From NCBI RefSeq assembly GCF_004117855.1, contig NZ_QWBW01000027.1:1-64000 (forward strand): a DNA stretch of 64,000 bases, read 5' to 3'. The notes under the pieces were generated by a model. That model did no database searches. It was not told the DNA's origin and saw nothing but the letters and a program-made list of their open reading frames with translations. Every line of letters starts with the position of its first letter. The first letter of the stretch is position 1. Position numbers and translations under genes: made by a program. Positions 28,439 through 40,897 of this stretch are shown in pieces. This DNA comes from Modicisalibacter coralii. GTDB taxonomy: Bacteria; Pseudomonadota; Gammaproteobacteria; Pseudomonadales; Halomonadaceae.

Positions 28439-31207
28439 ATGAAATATCTCACCCCCACTCTTCCATCCGACCGCCGGCTGCTGAGGGCCGGCGTGACGCC
28501 GCTGGCGCTGGCGTTTGGCCTGGCCTGGCTGGGTGGCTGCGCGGTCGGTCAGAGTCAACACATGAGCGCGGTCGAATCGACACTTCCCGCGCAATATCAC
28601 GACTGGTTCGATGGCGGCACGCCGGTCCAGGCCGACAACCTGACATGGAACCGCATGGACTTCGCCCGTCAGGCGCTGGAAAGCGGCAAGACGGAAAAGG
28701 GCATCAGCAGCCTGCAGGCCCTGGCCCGCGAAGGGTTCGAGCCGGCCTATTACGAACTCGGCAAGCTCTATGACGATGGCGAACAAGTCCCCCGCGACCC
28801 CGGCCGTGCCGCAACGCTCTATGCCAAGGCGCTGCACGACCCCTCTTCCGTCCTCGACAATGCGTCGGCGAGACTGGGTCGCCTCTATCGCGACGGCGAG
28901 GGTGTCGAGCGCAATCCGGTGCTGGCGTATTTCCTGTTCCAGCAGGCCGTCGAGAACGGCGACATGAACAGCGCCAGAAACGACCTGGCCGACATGCTCG
29001 TCGAAGGCGTCGGTACCGAGCCGGATCCGCAGCGCGCCAGGCAACTCTACGAAACCGCTGCCCGGGAAGGCAGCAGCCATGCCCTGAAGGCGCTCGCCGC
29101 CGCGCATGCCCCGGGAGGCTGGCTGGAGACCGATCCCGAACGGGCCAGGCAATACGCGCAACAATACGCGGATACGTTACGCGTCGAGGCCAAAGCGGGT
29201 GATAGCGGGGCGATGGTTCAATTGGCCCGGCTCTACGCTGAAGATGGCCTGCTGGGGCCGCAACCCGAAAAGCACGAAAACTGGCTGCTGAAGGCCGCCG
29301 ATTCGGGGCAACCCGATGCGCTCGGCGAAGCCGGCGAGATGATGCTCGAGACCGACCGTCAGCAACGCGGTCTGAGCATGCTGCACAAGGCCGCCGAGGG
29401 CGGCGATGTCGAAGCGATGACCAAGCTCGGCAAGGCCTATCTGGGCGACTACGGCGTCAGCAGCAATCCCGAAAAGGCACGCCACTGGCTGGAGACCGCC
29501 GCTCAGGAAGGATCGGTCAATGCCGCCGTCACGCTGGGACGCGCCTATCTGAGCGGAGACACCTTGCCTCAGTCGACCCAGCGCGGCATCACCCTGTTGG
29601 AAAAGGCCGCCGACGCAGGCGATCCCCTGGCCTATGCGGCACTAGGCCGGGTCTACATGGAAGGCGACGGCGTCCGGGCTCAACCCGAGCGTGCCGTGCA
29701 CTACCTCGAGAAAGGCCATCAGGCGGGCCACGCGTACGCCACGCAGCAACTGGGTGAAGCCTACCTCACCGGCTCCGGCGTGACCGCCGACCCCACTCGC
29801 GCGCAACGCCTCCTCGAGGAAGCCGCCAATCAAGGGCAGACGACGGCGGCCCGGAAACTCGGCGAAGCCTATCTCGAGGGCCAGGTGCTGCCCTTCAACC
29901 CCGATCAGGCGGAAAAATGGCTTCGCCAGGCCACGGATCAGGGTGACATGACCGCGGCGACCGAGCTGGCCGACGCCTACCTGAACGGCAAGCTCAATCA
30001 CGGCAACCCTGCCGACGCCGTCAGCATGCTCGAGCAAGCGGCTGACAAAGGCGACGGTTACGCCATGGTCGTGCTGGGCCGCGCCTATCGTGAAGGCCGG
30101 GGGGTATCCCGGAATTTCCAGAAATCGGAATACTGGCTCCGGAAGGCTCGGGAGAGCGGCCATCCTTCCGCGACCGAAGCGCTGGCACGCACGTATCGTG
30201 AAGCCGGGCGTCGGGGCGATATCAGCGCGCTTCGCAAGGCGGCGGAGATGGGCGATACCCCGGCCATGGTCGATCTGGGCCGCGCCTACCTGAATGGCCG
30301 GGGAGTGCAGGCCAACGGCAAGCTGGCGAGAACCTGGCTGAACCGCGCGGCACGCAACGGCAACGCCGGGGCCCTGGCCACGCTGGGCGACATGTACCTG
30401 CAGGGCCAGGGCGTCGCGCGCAACCGGCAGAAAGGGATCGACTACCTGGAAAGAGCCGTCGCCGGCGGCCACGACAGCGCCGGCGCCACGCTCGGCGAGA
30501 TCTATCTGAAAGGTCAGGGCGTGCCGGCCGATCCCGAGAAAGGGGTCCGCCTGCTGAAGCGTGCCGCCGCACACGGCGTGACCTCCGCGCGAATCACCCT
30601 GGGTCAGGCCTATCTCGCCGGCACCGGCGTGCAACGGGATGTCGAGGCCGGCGAAAAGTATCTCGGCTCGGCAGCGCGAAGCGGCAACGCCTATGCCGAA
30701 CAACTGCTCGGCAAGGACTACATGGAAGGGGTCGGAGTCACTCAGAACGCGGAAAAGGCCCGGCAGTGGTTGAACAAGGCGATCGACCAAGGCGACTTGA
30801 CCGCCCAGCAGTATCTGGGCCGGACACTGCTGTATGGCGACTTCGGCGTCACCCAGGACGTGAACCGGGGCAAGCAGTTGCTGGCCGATGCGGCGGAAAA
30901 GGGCCACGCCGGCTCGATGGCCACGCTGGGCCGCGAGTACCTGCGCGGCGACCTGCTGCCCATGAATCGATCCAAGGGCGCCGAGTATCTCTACGAGGCC
31001 GCCGAAAAGGGTCATCCGACGGCGCGACTGGCCCTGGCCAAGGCCTATCTGCGGGCCAACGGGCTCGAAAACGTCAGTCAGGAACAGGCCATCGTCTGGC
31101 TCGACAGTACCCTCGACTCGGGGGGCAATCTCGGCTTGAAGACCATGCGCCAGTTGCTCGCCAACGAGAGTGCCGCCGAAGCGGCCAGCAGCACCGGTAC
31201 CCGTTGA
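28439..31207 (+). CDS. AlgK-like Sel1-repeat lipoprotein, very long
   Basis: A 922-residue lipoprotein: the lipobox LGGC ends at residue 33, with the signal region TPLALAFGLAWLGGC. The rest is about twenty Sel1-like repeats of 34-38 residues, such as AVTLGRAYLSGDTLPQSTQR and ATLGDMYLQGQGVARNRQKG. AlgK of Pseudomonas (about 475 residues) has the same lipoprotein and repeat plan and links the periplasmic complex with the AlgE porin. This protein is about twice as long. It has no AlgE gene beside it, so it may span more of the periplasm or dock to a different porin. GGGAGG precedes the ATG. It ends the operon. Confidence 0.85.
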   Translation: MKYLTPTLPSDRRLLRAGVTPLALAFGLAWLGGCAVGQSQHMSAVESTLPAQYHDWFDGGTPVQADNLTWNRMDFARQALESGKTEKGISSLQALAREGFEPAYYELGKLYDDGEQVPRDPGRAATLYAKALHDPSSVLDNASARLGRLYRDGEGVERNPVLAYFLFQQAVENGDMNSARNDLADMLVEGVGTEPDPQRARQLYETAAREGSSHALKALAAAHAPGGWLETDPERARQYAQQYADTLRVEAKAGDSGAMVQLARLYAEDGLLGPQPEKHENWLLKAADSGQPDALGEAGEMMLETDRQQRGLSMLHKAAEGGDVEAMTKLGKAYLGDYGVSSNPEKARHWLETAAQEGSVNAAVTLGRAYLSGDTLPQSTQRGITLLEKAADAGDPLAYAALGRVYMEGDGVRAQPERAVHYLEKGHQAGHAYATQQLGEAYLTGSGVTADPTRAQRLLEEAANQGQTTAARKLGEAYLEGQVLPFNPDQAEKWLRQATDQGDMTAATELADAYLNGKLNHGNPADAVSMLEQAADKGDGYAMVVLGRAYREGRGVSRNFQKSEYWLRKARESGHPSATEALARTYREAGRRGDISALRKAAEMGDTPAMVDLGRAYLNGRGVQANGKLARTWLNRAARNGNAGALATLGDMYLQGQGVARNRQKGIDYLERAVAGGHDSAGATLGEIYLKGQGVPADPEKGVRLLKRAAAHGVTSARITLGQAYLAGTGVQRDVEAGEKYLGSAARSGNAYAEQLLGKDYMEGVGVTQNAEKARQWLNKAIDQGDLTAQQYLGRTLLYGDFGVTQDVNRGKQLLADAAEKGHAGSMATLGREYLRGDLLPMNRSKGAEYLYEAAEKGHPTARLALAKAYLRANGLENVSQEQAIVWLDSTLDSGGNLGLKTMRQLLANESAAEAASSTGTR

Positions 31208-31355
31208 CCTGACCAGGGCAAGGGTCGCGGTACGACTGACCGCTTGCCCGTTTCCCTTCTGGCGCCACCCTGCTGGCCACCACCGTGGCCAGCCTGCTGC
31301 GTTCTCGGCGCAGCCCGGCAGGCAGCGACTGACCCGGCGCAGCTATCCCCTGCAA
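31208..31355. other. Convergent gap after the polysaccharide operon
   Basis: The interval between the Sel1-repeat gene and purA holds no gene. No plus-strand hairpin with a T run was found after the operon; the hairpin at 31363-31386 may serve both directions. Confidence 0.3.
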
Positions 31356-31386
31356 CGAAAAGACCCGCCATCGCAGGATGGCGGGT
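31356..31386 (-). terminator. Intrinsic terminator after purA
   Basis: ACCCGCCATC-GCAG-GATGGCGGGT forms a perfect 10-bp stem with a 4-base loop (31363-31386). On the minus strand it is followed by CTTTTCG, 30 bases after the purA stop. Confidence 0.8.
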
Positions 31387-31416
31387 TCGTGACTCGGCGG
31401 ACGCGAGCGACGCGGT

Positions 31417-33974
<2,558 letters not shown>

Positions 33975-34004
33975 TTGCCCGTCCTGCCAGAGATGAATGG
34001 CCAC

Positions 34005-34027
34005 AAAAAAACCGGGCGACGCCCGGT
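34005..34027 (-). terminator. Intrinsic terminator after hflC
   Basis: On the minus strand ACCGGGC-GTC-GCCCGGT is followed by seven T residues, 56 bases after the hflC stop and just ahead of hisZ. It ends the nnrD-to-hflC series. A second hairpin, CCCGGGG-TACA-CCCCGGG type, lies near 34050-34070. Confidence 0.9.
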
Positions 34028-34082
34028 CAACGGATTCTATCATGTTTGCCCCCCGGGTGTACCCCGGGAGGCCGCCCGCCGG

Positions 34083-34979
34083 TCAGGATCCGTCGCCCTC
34101 GGCGGGCTGCGGAGCGGGACTGTTGAGATAGCGGAAGAAGTCGCTGTCGGGCTCGAGCACCAGCAGGTCGTCCTTGCCGTCGAAGCTGTTGCGGTAGGCA
34201 TCCAGGCTACGATAGAAGCGGAAGAACTCGGCATCCTGCTGATAGGCCTGGGCGTAGATCGAGGCCGCCTCGCCATCGCCCTGCCCGCGCAGGGTCTCGG
34301 ACTTCGACTGCGCCTCGGCGAGCAGCACCTGACGGCGCCGCTCGGCGTTGGCGCGGATCTTCTCGGCCTGCTCCTGCCCCTGGGCGCGATACTCGCGGGC
34401 CTCGCGATGACGCTCGGTGCGCATCCGCTCGTAGACCGCCTGGGTCACCTCGTCGGGCAGATCGATACGCTTGATCCGGATGTCGAGGATCGCCACCCCG
34501 AGCTCCTTGCGCATGATCTTGTCGAGTTCCTGGGTCGGCCCCGACATCAGCTCGTCGCGCCGCTCGGCGATGATCTCCTGCAGCTCGAGCTTGCCGAACT
34601 GGTTGCGCAGGGCCTCGTCGACCCGCGGCGAGATCAGGCGCTCGGCGGCCTGCTCGTTGCCCGAGGTCGCCTCGTAGTAACGCGCCGGATCGACGATCTT
34701 CCACTTGACGTAGGAATCGACGATGACCGCCTTCTTCTCCAGCGTCAGGTAGCGGCTGGTGTCGGTATCGAGGGTCAGCACGCGGGCATCGAAGGTGCGC
34801 ACCGTGTTGGTGATCGGCACCTTGAAGTGCAGGCCGGGCTGGATGTTGGCCTCGACGATCTCGCCGAAGCGCAGCTTGATGGCCCGCTCGGTCTCGTTGA
34901 CGATGTAGAGGCTGTTGCTGCCCACCCAGGCGACCACGGCGACGCCGGCGACGATGAGCAGGGAACGGTTATTGATCAT
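34083..34979 (-). CDS. hflC: HflC, FtsH protease modulator
   Basis: A 298-residue SPFH-family protein with one N-terminal membrane helix (about residues 5-24, RSLLIVAGVAVVAWVGSNSL) and a periplasmic SPFH domain starting YIVNETERAIKLRFGEI. The long coiled-coil segment (about 195-250) is rich in Ala, Arg, Glu and Gln. HflC and HflK form a cage around FtsH that limits its access to membrane substrates. Its ATG overlaps the hflK stop by one base (TAATG), so the two are translationally coupled. Confidence 0.96.
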   Translation of the reverse strand: MINNRSLLIVAGVAVVAWVGSNSLYIVNETERAIKLRFGEIVEANIQPGLHFKVPITNTVRTFDARVLTLDTDTSRYLTLEKKAVIVDSYVKWKIVDPARYYEATSGNEQAAERLISPRVDEALRNQFGKLELQEIIAERRDELMSGPTQELDKIMRKELGVAILDIRIKRIDLPDEVTQAVYERMRTERHREAREYRAQGQEQAEKIRANAERRRQVLLAEAQSKSETLRGQGDGEAASIYAQAYQQDAEFFRFYRSLDAYRNSFDGKDDLLVLEPDSDFFRYLNSPAPQPAEGDGS

Positions 34980-36187
34980 TAACGACCCTCCCTGCGGATG
35001 CTGCTGGACGACGAACTGCTACTGGAGGAACGGCTGGCGTCATTGTTGCGCATCTGTTCGATCAGTGACGGCGAGACGTCGACATCCTTCGAGGCATTCG
35101 AGGACTGGCCGCCCTGGAGCCCCAGCTTGTCGAGCGGCAACACCATCAGCGGGCTGCCCTTGTCGATATCCACCAGCACCTTGCTGGTCTTGCTCAGCAC
35201 CTCGGACAGGGTGTCGAGATACATGCGATCGCGCATGACCTGCGGCGCCTGCTTGTATTCGCTGAGCAGCGAGTTGAAGCGGTTGGTCTGCCCCTGCGCC
35301 TTGGCCACCACCGACTCGCGATAGCCCTGGGCCTGCTCGATCATGCGCTGCGCCTGGCCCTGCGCCTCGGGGATGATGGCGTTGGCATAGCCGATCGCGT
35401 CGTTGATCATGCGCTGGCGATCCTCGCGCGCCTTGATCACGTCGTCGAAGGCGTCCTGTACCGCGTCGGGCGCCGAGGTCGACTCGACGTTGATCGCCTG
35501 GATGCGCACGCCGATACCGTAGTTGTTGAGGTACGACTGCAGACGCGTGGACACGGTGTCCGCCAGCAGTTCACGGCCCGAGGTCAGGATGTCGTCCATC
35601 TCGGTGCCGCCCACCACGTGGCGCAGCGCCGAATCCAGGGCGTTCTCGATCGACAGCTCCGGGGTACGCACGTTGAGCAGGTAATCGCGGGGATTGGCGA
35701 CCTGATACTGCGCGGAAATCTCGACCTGAACGATGTTCTCGTCCTTGGTGAGCATCGACTTGGTCTGGGAGATCGAACGCACCCGCGTCACGTTGACCAT
35801 GCGCACGTCATCGACGATCGGCGGATTCCAGTGCAGGCCGGGAGTGACCACGTCCTGGAACTTGCCGAATCGCAGCACCACGCCGCGCTCGGACTGGTCG
35901 ACCAGATAGAAGCCGGACGCCGCCCAGATCGCCAGGGCGATCACCGCCAGCAGCCCCGGCAAGGCGAAGGTACTGCGCTTGCCACCACCGCCGCCGTTGC
36001 CGCCACTGCCGCCGCGCTTGCCACGGCCGCCGAGCATGCGGTTGAGCTTGTCCTGAAACTTCTTCAGCGCCTCGTCGAGATCGGGAGGCCCCTGGTTGTT
36101 ACCGCCATTGCCGCCGCCGCCACGTCGGCCGCCGCCGCTCCAAGGGTCGTGCTGGTTGCCGCCCCCACCTGGCTCGTTCCAAGCCAT
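34979..36187 (-). CDS. hflK: HflK, FtsH protease modulator
   Basis: A 402-residue SPFH-family protein. The cytoplasmic N-terminus is rich in Gly, Asn and Arg (MAWNEPGGGGNQHDPWSGGG), followed by a single membrane helix (about residues 74-93) and the SPFH domain beginning DQSERGVVLRFGKF. The coiled-coil region contains PEAQGQAQRMIEQAQGYRES. The C-terminus holds a run of ten or more Ser just before SIRREGR, a low-complexity tail. It forms the HflKC cage on FtsH with HflC. 75 bases separate it from hflX. Confidence 0.96.
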   Translation of the reverse strand: MAWNEPGGGGNQHDPWSGGGRRGGGGNGGNNQGPPDLDEALKKFQDKLNRMLGGRGKRGGSGGNGGGGGKRSTFALPGLLAVIALAIWAASGFYLVDQSERGVVLRFGKFQDVVTPGLHWNPPIVDDVRMVNVTRVRSISQTKSMLTKDENIVQVEISAQYQVANPRDYLLNVRTPELSIENALDSALRHVVGGTEMDDILTSGRELLADTVSTRLQSYLNNYGIGVRIQAINVESTSAPDAVQDAFDDVIKAREDRQRMINDAIGYANAIIPEAQGQAQRMIEQAQGYRESVVAKAQGQTNRFNSLLSEYKQAPQVMRDRMYLDTLSEVLSKTSKVLVDIDKGSPLMVLPLDKLGLQGGQSSNASKDVDVSPSLIEQMRNNDASRSSSSSSSSSSIRREGR

Positions 36188-36261
36188 ACGTCGTCTCCAC
36201 TAAGCATGTTGCGATGTGCGTCGATTGCCGGGGCACCCCGTCGGGGGCGTCCACGATCGAT

Positions 36262-37590
36262 TCATTCCCGGATACCGTCCGCCCAGGCCGGGGGCATGAG
36301 TTCCTCCGGTGGCAGGTAATCCTCGGCTTTCTCGCCCTGACGGGCGAGCAGTTGCATGAACTCGCGCCGGGGCAGACGAATCGACAGCAGAGTCCGGCCC
36401 TGCTCGTCGAAGCGTTCGTCCTGGACCGCATCCAGCGCATGCAGCCCCGCCCGTAGCCTACCCTGTTCAGGCGCCAGCGTCAGGTCCAGTTCGATCAGAT
36501 CCTCGGCAAGGCGCTCCGAGAGCGCCTGGGCGAGCAGATCCAGCCCCCGGTTCTGCTGGGCCGACAGCCACACCACCTCGGGCACGCCGTGGCCGTCGCG
36601 CTCGATACGCGGCGCGCTGTCGAGGAGGTCGATCTTGTTCATGACCCGCAGACACGGCACCTCGTCGGCGCCGATCTCCGCCAGCACGCCCTCGACCTCG
36701 GCGACGTTCTGCTCGCGGTCCGGGTCGGCGCAATCGATCACGTGAAGCAGCAGCGAGGCCTCGGCGGCCTCCTGCAGGGTGGCCTGGAAGGCCTCGACCA
36801 GCTTGTGGGGCAGATGACGGATGAAACCCACGGTATCGGCCATCACCACCGGCCCCACATCGGCGACCTCGAGACGACGCAGGGTGGGATCCAGGGTCGC
36901 GAACAGCTGGTCGGCGGCATAGACGTCCGAGGCCGTCAGGGTGTTGAACAGCGTCGACTTGCCGGCGTTGGTATAGCCGACCAGTGAAACGCTGGGGATC
37001 TCGGCCCGCGAGCGGGCGCGTCGGTTCTGCTCGCGCTGGCTGCGCACCTTGTCGAGACGCTTGTGGATCGCCTTGATCCGCGCGCGCAGCAGACGACGGT
37101 CGGTCTCGAGCTGGGTCTCGCCCGGCCCGCGCAGGCCGATGCCGCCCTTCTGACGCTCGAGGTGAGTCCAACCGCGCACCAGGCGCGTGGCCATGTATTC
37201 CAGCTGAGCCAGCTCGACCTGCAACTTGCCCTCGTGGGTTCGGGCTCGCTGGGCGAAGATGTCCAGGATCAGGCCGGTGCGATCGAGCACCCGGCACTTC
37301 AGGGCGCGCTCGAGGTTGCGTTCCTGGGAGGGGCTCAGGGCATGATTGAAGATCACCAGCTCGGCATGATGGATCGCGAGCAGCTCACGCAGCTCTTCGA
37401 CCTTGCCGCTGCCGATGAAGGCGCGGGGATCGGGACGCCGCCGGCTCCCCTGCATGAGGGTCGCCGGCTCGGCCCCGGCGGAGCGCACCAGTTCCAGGAA
37501 TTCACCCGGATCCTCGCGCTCCTGGTCGTCCTGAAAGTCGACATGGACGAGTACCGCCGTTTCACCGGCGTCGGGACGTTCGAAAAACAA
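36262..37590 (-). CDS. hflX: GTPase HflX (TTG start)
   Basis: A 442-residue ribosome-splitting GTPase. The N-terminal HflX domain runs to about residue 200 and includes RARTHEGKLQVELAQLEYMA and GGIGLRGPGETQLETDRR. The G domain has G1 GYTNAGKST, G3 DTVGF and G4 NKID (MNKIDLLDS). HflX rescues stalled ribosomes, especially after heat. The frame begins with TTG at 37590, preceded by GAGGCG, 14 bases after the hfq stop; the peptide start MFFERPDAGETAVLVHVDF aligns with E. coli HflX, so I accept the rare codon, which may keep expression low. Confidence 0.95.
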   Translation of the reverse strand: MFFERPDAGETAVLVHVDFQDDQEREDPGEFLELVRSAGAEPATLMQGSRRRPDPRAFIGSGKVEELRELLAIHHAELVIFNHALSPSQERNLERALKCRVLDRTGLILDIFAQRARTHEGKLQVELAQLEYMATRLVRGWTHLERQKGGIGLRGPGETQLETDRRLLRARIKAIHKRLDKVRSQREQNRRARSRAEIPSVSLVGYTNAGKSTLFNTLTASDVYAADQLFATLDPTLRRLEVADVGPVVMADTVGFIRHLPHKLVEAFQATLQEAAEASLLLHVIDCADPDREQNVAEVEGVLAEIGADEVPCLRVMNKIDLLDSAPRIERDGHGVPEVVWLSAQQNRGLDLLAQALSERLAEDLIELDLTLAPEQGRLRAGLHALDAVQDERFDEQGRTLLSIRLPRREFMQLLARQGEKAEDYLPPEELMPPAWADGIRE

Positions 37591-37604
37591 TCAGCGCCTC
37601 GCGA

Positions 37605-37850
37605 TCAGCTTTCCTGGGCCGCATTGGGATCCTGGGCCGGCAGACGCACGTTGCGCGACGGCACCACCGTGGAGATGGCATGCTTGTAGACCATCTGGCT
37701 GACCGTGTTGCGAAGCAGAATCACGAACTGGTCGAAGGACTCGATCTGGCCCTGCAGCTTGATCCCGTTGACCAGGAAGATGGACACCGGAATGCGCTCC
37801 TTGCGCAGGATGTTCAGGTACGGATCCTGGAGGGATTGCCCTTTGGACAT
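37605..37850 (-). CDS. hfq: RNA chaperone Hfq
   Basis: An 81-residue Sm-like protein. The Sm1 motif is [24 protein letters not shown] and the Sm2 motif contains YKHAIST (YKH of the RNA-binding pore). The N-terminal [20 protein letters not shown] is canonical and fixes the ATG at 37850, after a GGAGAG box. The C-terminal tail is short, as in Pseudomonas. Hfq pairs small RNAs with mRNAs and controls stability. It lies between miaA and hflX, the order conserved in many gammaproteobacteria. Confidence 0.98.
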   Translation of the reverse strand: MSKGQSLQDPYLNILRKERIPVSIFLVNGIKLQGQIESFDQFVILLRNTVSQMVYKHAISTVVPSRNVRLPAQDPNAAQES

Positions 37851-37964
37851 TTTGCTCTCCCTAACTGTCTCTAATGTTGATGTCATTTTAATGGTTTGCC
37901 CCGCAGGGCAGGAGCCTTGGCCGCGGGCACGCCGCCACCGCCAGACCCAAGCCTCCATACTACG

Positions 37965-38909
37965 CTAAGTGCTGCATTGGCGCACGATTTTCAAGGCCTC
38001 GGCAAGCGGATCGTCGCCCCGGGAATCGATCCAGTTCAGGGCCGGCCAGCCGCGCAGCCAGGTGATCTGACGCTTGGCCAACTGACGGGTCGCCACCACG
38101 CCCCGGTCGCGCAAACTCGCCATGTCGTGGCGGCCCTCGAGGTATTCCCAGACCTGACGATAGCCGACACTCTTCATCGCGGGAAGATCGGCATGCAGGT
38201 CGGCGCGACGCCGGAGCGCCGCCACCTCGTCGATGAACCCGGCCTCGAGCATCATGGCGAAACGCTCGGCGATCCGCGCGTGCAATACCCGACGGTCGAA
38301 GGGCGCCAGGCCTATGGACAACGCCCGCCACGGCAGAGTTTCCTCGGGCTGCTCGCGCCACAGTTCGCTCATCGGCCGCCCGCTCAGGCGCTGGACCTCC
38401 AGGGCCCGCATCGTGCGCTGCGGATCGTTGCGATGGATGCGCGCCGCCGATTCGGGATCGACCCTCGCGAGCTCGTCGTGCAGCGCGCCGAGCCCGTCGC
38501 GGGCCGCCCAGGCCTCGAGCTCGGCGCGCACGGCCGGGTCGGCCGAGGGCAGCCGCGCCACCCCGCCCATCAGGCTGCGAAAGTAGAGCATGGTCCCGCC
38601 CACCAGCAGCGGCGTGCGCCCCGCCGCGAGGATCTCGTCGATCTCGCGGCGGGCGTCGTCGCGGAACTCGGCCGCCGAATAGGGCTCGGCCGGGTCGCGA
38701 ATGTCGATCAGCCGGTGCGGCGCCCGGGCCAGTTCCTCGGCCGAGGGCTTGGCGGTGCCGATGTCCATGCCGCGATAGACCATCGCCGAGTCGACGCTGA
38801 TCAACTCGACGTCGAGCCGCTCGTGCAGCGCCATCGCCAGGTCGGTCTTGCCCGAGGCGGTGGGCCCCATCAGCAGGATCACCGTCGGGCGTGCGTCGTC
38901 TTGTCGCAT
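37965..38909 (-). CDS. miaA: tRNA dimethylallyltransferase
   Basis: A 314-residue enzyme that adds a dimethylallyl group to A37 of tRNAs reading UNN codons. The P-loop is [36 protein letters not shown] is the DSxQ(A)[12 protein letters not shown] signature, and [10 protein letters not shown] and [13 protein letters not shown] follow. A C-terminal [15 protein letters not shown] matches the family. The start at 38909 lies 8 bases after the mutL stop. It has usual length. Confidence 0.97.
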   Translation of the reverse strand: MRQDDARPTVILLMGPTASGKTDLAMALHERLDVELISVDSAMVYRGMDIGTAKPSAEELARAPHRLIDIRDPAEPYSAAEFRDDARREIDEILAAGRTPLLVGGTMLYFRSLMGGVARLPSADPAVRAELEAWAARDGLGALHDELARVDPESAARIHRNDPQRTMRALEVQRLSGRPMSELWREQPEETLPWRALSIGLAPFDRRVLHARIAERFAMMLEAGFIDEVAALRRRADLHADLPAMKSVGYRQVWEYLEGRHDMASLRDRGVVATRQLAKRQITWLRGWPALNWIDSRGDDPLAEALKIVRQCST

Positions 38910-38916
38910 GCGTCGT

Positions 38917-40881
38917 TCACTGCCCCCGCATGAACAGCTTGTCGAGGTCGTGCATCGACATCTCGGTCCAGGTGGGCCGGCCATGGTTGCACTGACCGCT
39001 GCGTTCGGTGCGCTCCATGTCGCGCAACAGGGCGTTCATCTCGGGGATGGTCAACCGGCGGTTGGCCCGCACGCTGCCATGGCAGGCCATGGTCGACAGC
39101 AGTTCGTTGATGTGCGCCTCCAGGCGGTCGGAGCGGCCGTAACGCTCGAGATCGCCGAGCATGTCGCGGACCAGCGGCTCGACGTCGGCATCGGCGAGCA
39201 GCGCCGGCACCTGACGAACCAGCAAGGTCTCCGGACCGGCGACGTCGAGCTCGACCCCCAGCCGCCGAAAGGCCTCGGGACACTGCTCGGCGGTCTCCAC
39301 GGCGTTGGCGCTCACCGCCAGCGAGACCGGCACCAGCAGCGGCTGGGCGTCGAGCGCGCCGCCATGGACCTGGGTCTTCATGCGCTCGTAGGTGATCCGT
39401 TCGTGGGCGGCGTGCATGTCGACCACCACCAGCCCGCGGGCGGTCTGCGACAGGATGTAGACACCGTGCAACTGGGCAATGGCATAGCCGAGCGGCGGCG
39501 CCTGGGTGGGGTCGTCCTCGGGCAGCGTCTGGTGCCGCTCGGCAGCCTGACGCCGTTCGTCGAGCGCGGTGCCGGCGGCGGCACCGCCCACCGCGGGGTC
39601 GGCCTGCGGGGTCAGCAGCTGCGCCTCGTGATCGGGGTGCAGGGCGTGATACCCGGCCATGAATTCGCGCACCCGCGCCGCGCCGGGCGACGCGGCCCGC
39701 GGCGGTGCGCCGCCGTCGCGATCGCCACCGCGCAGCGCCATCGGCTGCTGCTGCCAGGCGGGCCGGGGCGTCTCGGACGGGGCTGGCTCGGCCGGGGTCG
39801 TGGCCGGCGCCGCGGCGCTGGATTCCTCGACCGAGACCGGCGCCTGACCGCTGGCGTCGGGGCGCACCTCACCGAGTGCCCGGTGCAGGCTGGAAAACAG
39901 GAAATCGTGGACCAGACGGCCGTCGCGAAAGCGCACTTCATGCTTGGTGGGATGGACGTTGACGTCGACCACCGTGGGGTCGAGCTCGAGATAGAGCACG
40001 AACACCGGGTGACGGCCGTGGAACAGCACGTCGCGATAGGCCTGGCGTATGGCGTGCGCCACCAGCCGGTCGCGCACCACCCGGCCGTTGACGAAGAAGT
40101 ACTGCTGATCGGCCTGGGCCCGCGAATGGGTCGGCAGCCCCACCCAGCCCCACAGCCGCAGACCGGAGGCCTCGATGTCCAGGTGCAGCGCATTGGCGAG
40201 GAACTTGTCGCCCAGCAAGCCGCTCACGCGGCGCTCGCTGGCCACCCCGTCGCCGGCCGGACGCAACTGGTGCACGGTCTTCTGATTGTGGCGCAGCACC
40301 CAGCCGATGTCGTAGCGCGACAGCGCCAGCCGGCGAAAGGCCTCCTCGAGATGGCCGAACTCGGTCTTCTCGGTGCGCAGGAACTTGCGCCGCGCCGGGG
40401 TGTTGAAGAACAGGTCGCGGACCGTCACCGAGGTGCCCCGCGGATGCGGCGCCGGCGACACTCGCGGCTCCATCTGCCGACCCTCGGCGACCACGCGCCA
40501 GCCGGCGGTGGGATCCTCGACGGTATTGGAGACCAGTTCCAGCCGCGACACCGAACTGATCGAGGCCAGCGCCTCGCCGCGAAAGCCCAGGCTGGCGACG
40601 CCCTCGAGTTCCTCGAGGGAGGCGATCTTGCTGGTCGCGTGGCGTGACAGCGCCAACGGCAGGTCGGCCTCGGCGATGCCGCTGCCGTCGTCACGCACCT
40701 TGATCAGGCGCGCCCCGCCCGCCTCGATCTCGATCTCGATACGCCGGCTACCGGCGTCGATGGCATTTTCCACCAGCTCCTTGAGCACCGACGAGGGGCG
40801 CTCGACCACCTCCCCGGCGGCGATCTGGTTGGCCAGCCGGGGGGCGAGGATCTGGATGCGTCGTGATGAGGTCATCGTCAT
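38917..40881 (-). CDS. mutL: DNA mismatch repair protein MutL
   Basis: A 654-residue protein. The N-terminal GHKL ATPase domain shows [30 protein letters not shown] with the ATP-binding Asn and Glu, then VRDDGSGI and [12 protein letters not shown]. The C-terminal dimerisation domain follows a long Ala/Pro-rich linker (about residues 345-440) and lacks the DQHAxxERxxYE metal site of endonuclease-type MutL, reading [13 protein letters not shown] instead. I see no CPHGRP zinc site (it has CNHGRPTW). ATG 40881 is the likeliest start; ATG 40875 is possible. MutL couples MutS recognition with strand removal. Confidence 0.96.
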   Translation of the reverse strand: MTMTSSRRIQILAPRLANQIAAGEVVERPSSVLKELVENAIDAGSRRIEIEIEAGGARLIKVRDDGSGIAEADLPLALSRHATSKIASLEELEGVASLGFRGEALASISSVSRLELVSNTVEDPTAGWRVVAEGRQMEPRVSPAPHPRGTSVTVRDLFFNTPARRKFLRTEKTEFGHLEEAFRRLALSRYDIGWVLRHNQKTVHQLRPAGDGVASERRVSGLLGDKFLANALHLDIEASGLRLWGWVGLPTHSRAQADQQYFFVNGRVVRDRLVAHAIRQAYRDVLFHGRHPVFVLYLELDPTVVDVNVHPTKHEVRFRDGRLVHDFLFSSLHRALGEVRPDASGQAPVSVEESSAAAPATTPAEPAPSETPRPAWQQQPMALRGGDRDGGAPPRAASPGAARVREFMAGYHALHPDHEAQLLTPQADPAVGGAAAGTALDERRQAAERHQTLPEDDPTQAPPLGYAIAQLHGVYILSQTARGLVVVDMHAAHERITYERMKTQVHGGALDAQPLLVPVSLAVSANAVETAEQCPEAFRRLGVELDVAGPETLLVRQVPALLADADVEPLVRDMLGDLERYGRSDRLEAHINELLSTMACHGSVRANRRLTIPEMNALLRDMERTERSGQCNHGRPTWTEMSMHDLDKLFMRGQ

Positions 40882-40897
40882 GTCGCTCGCTGTGCCG

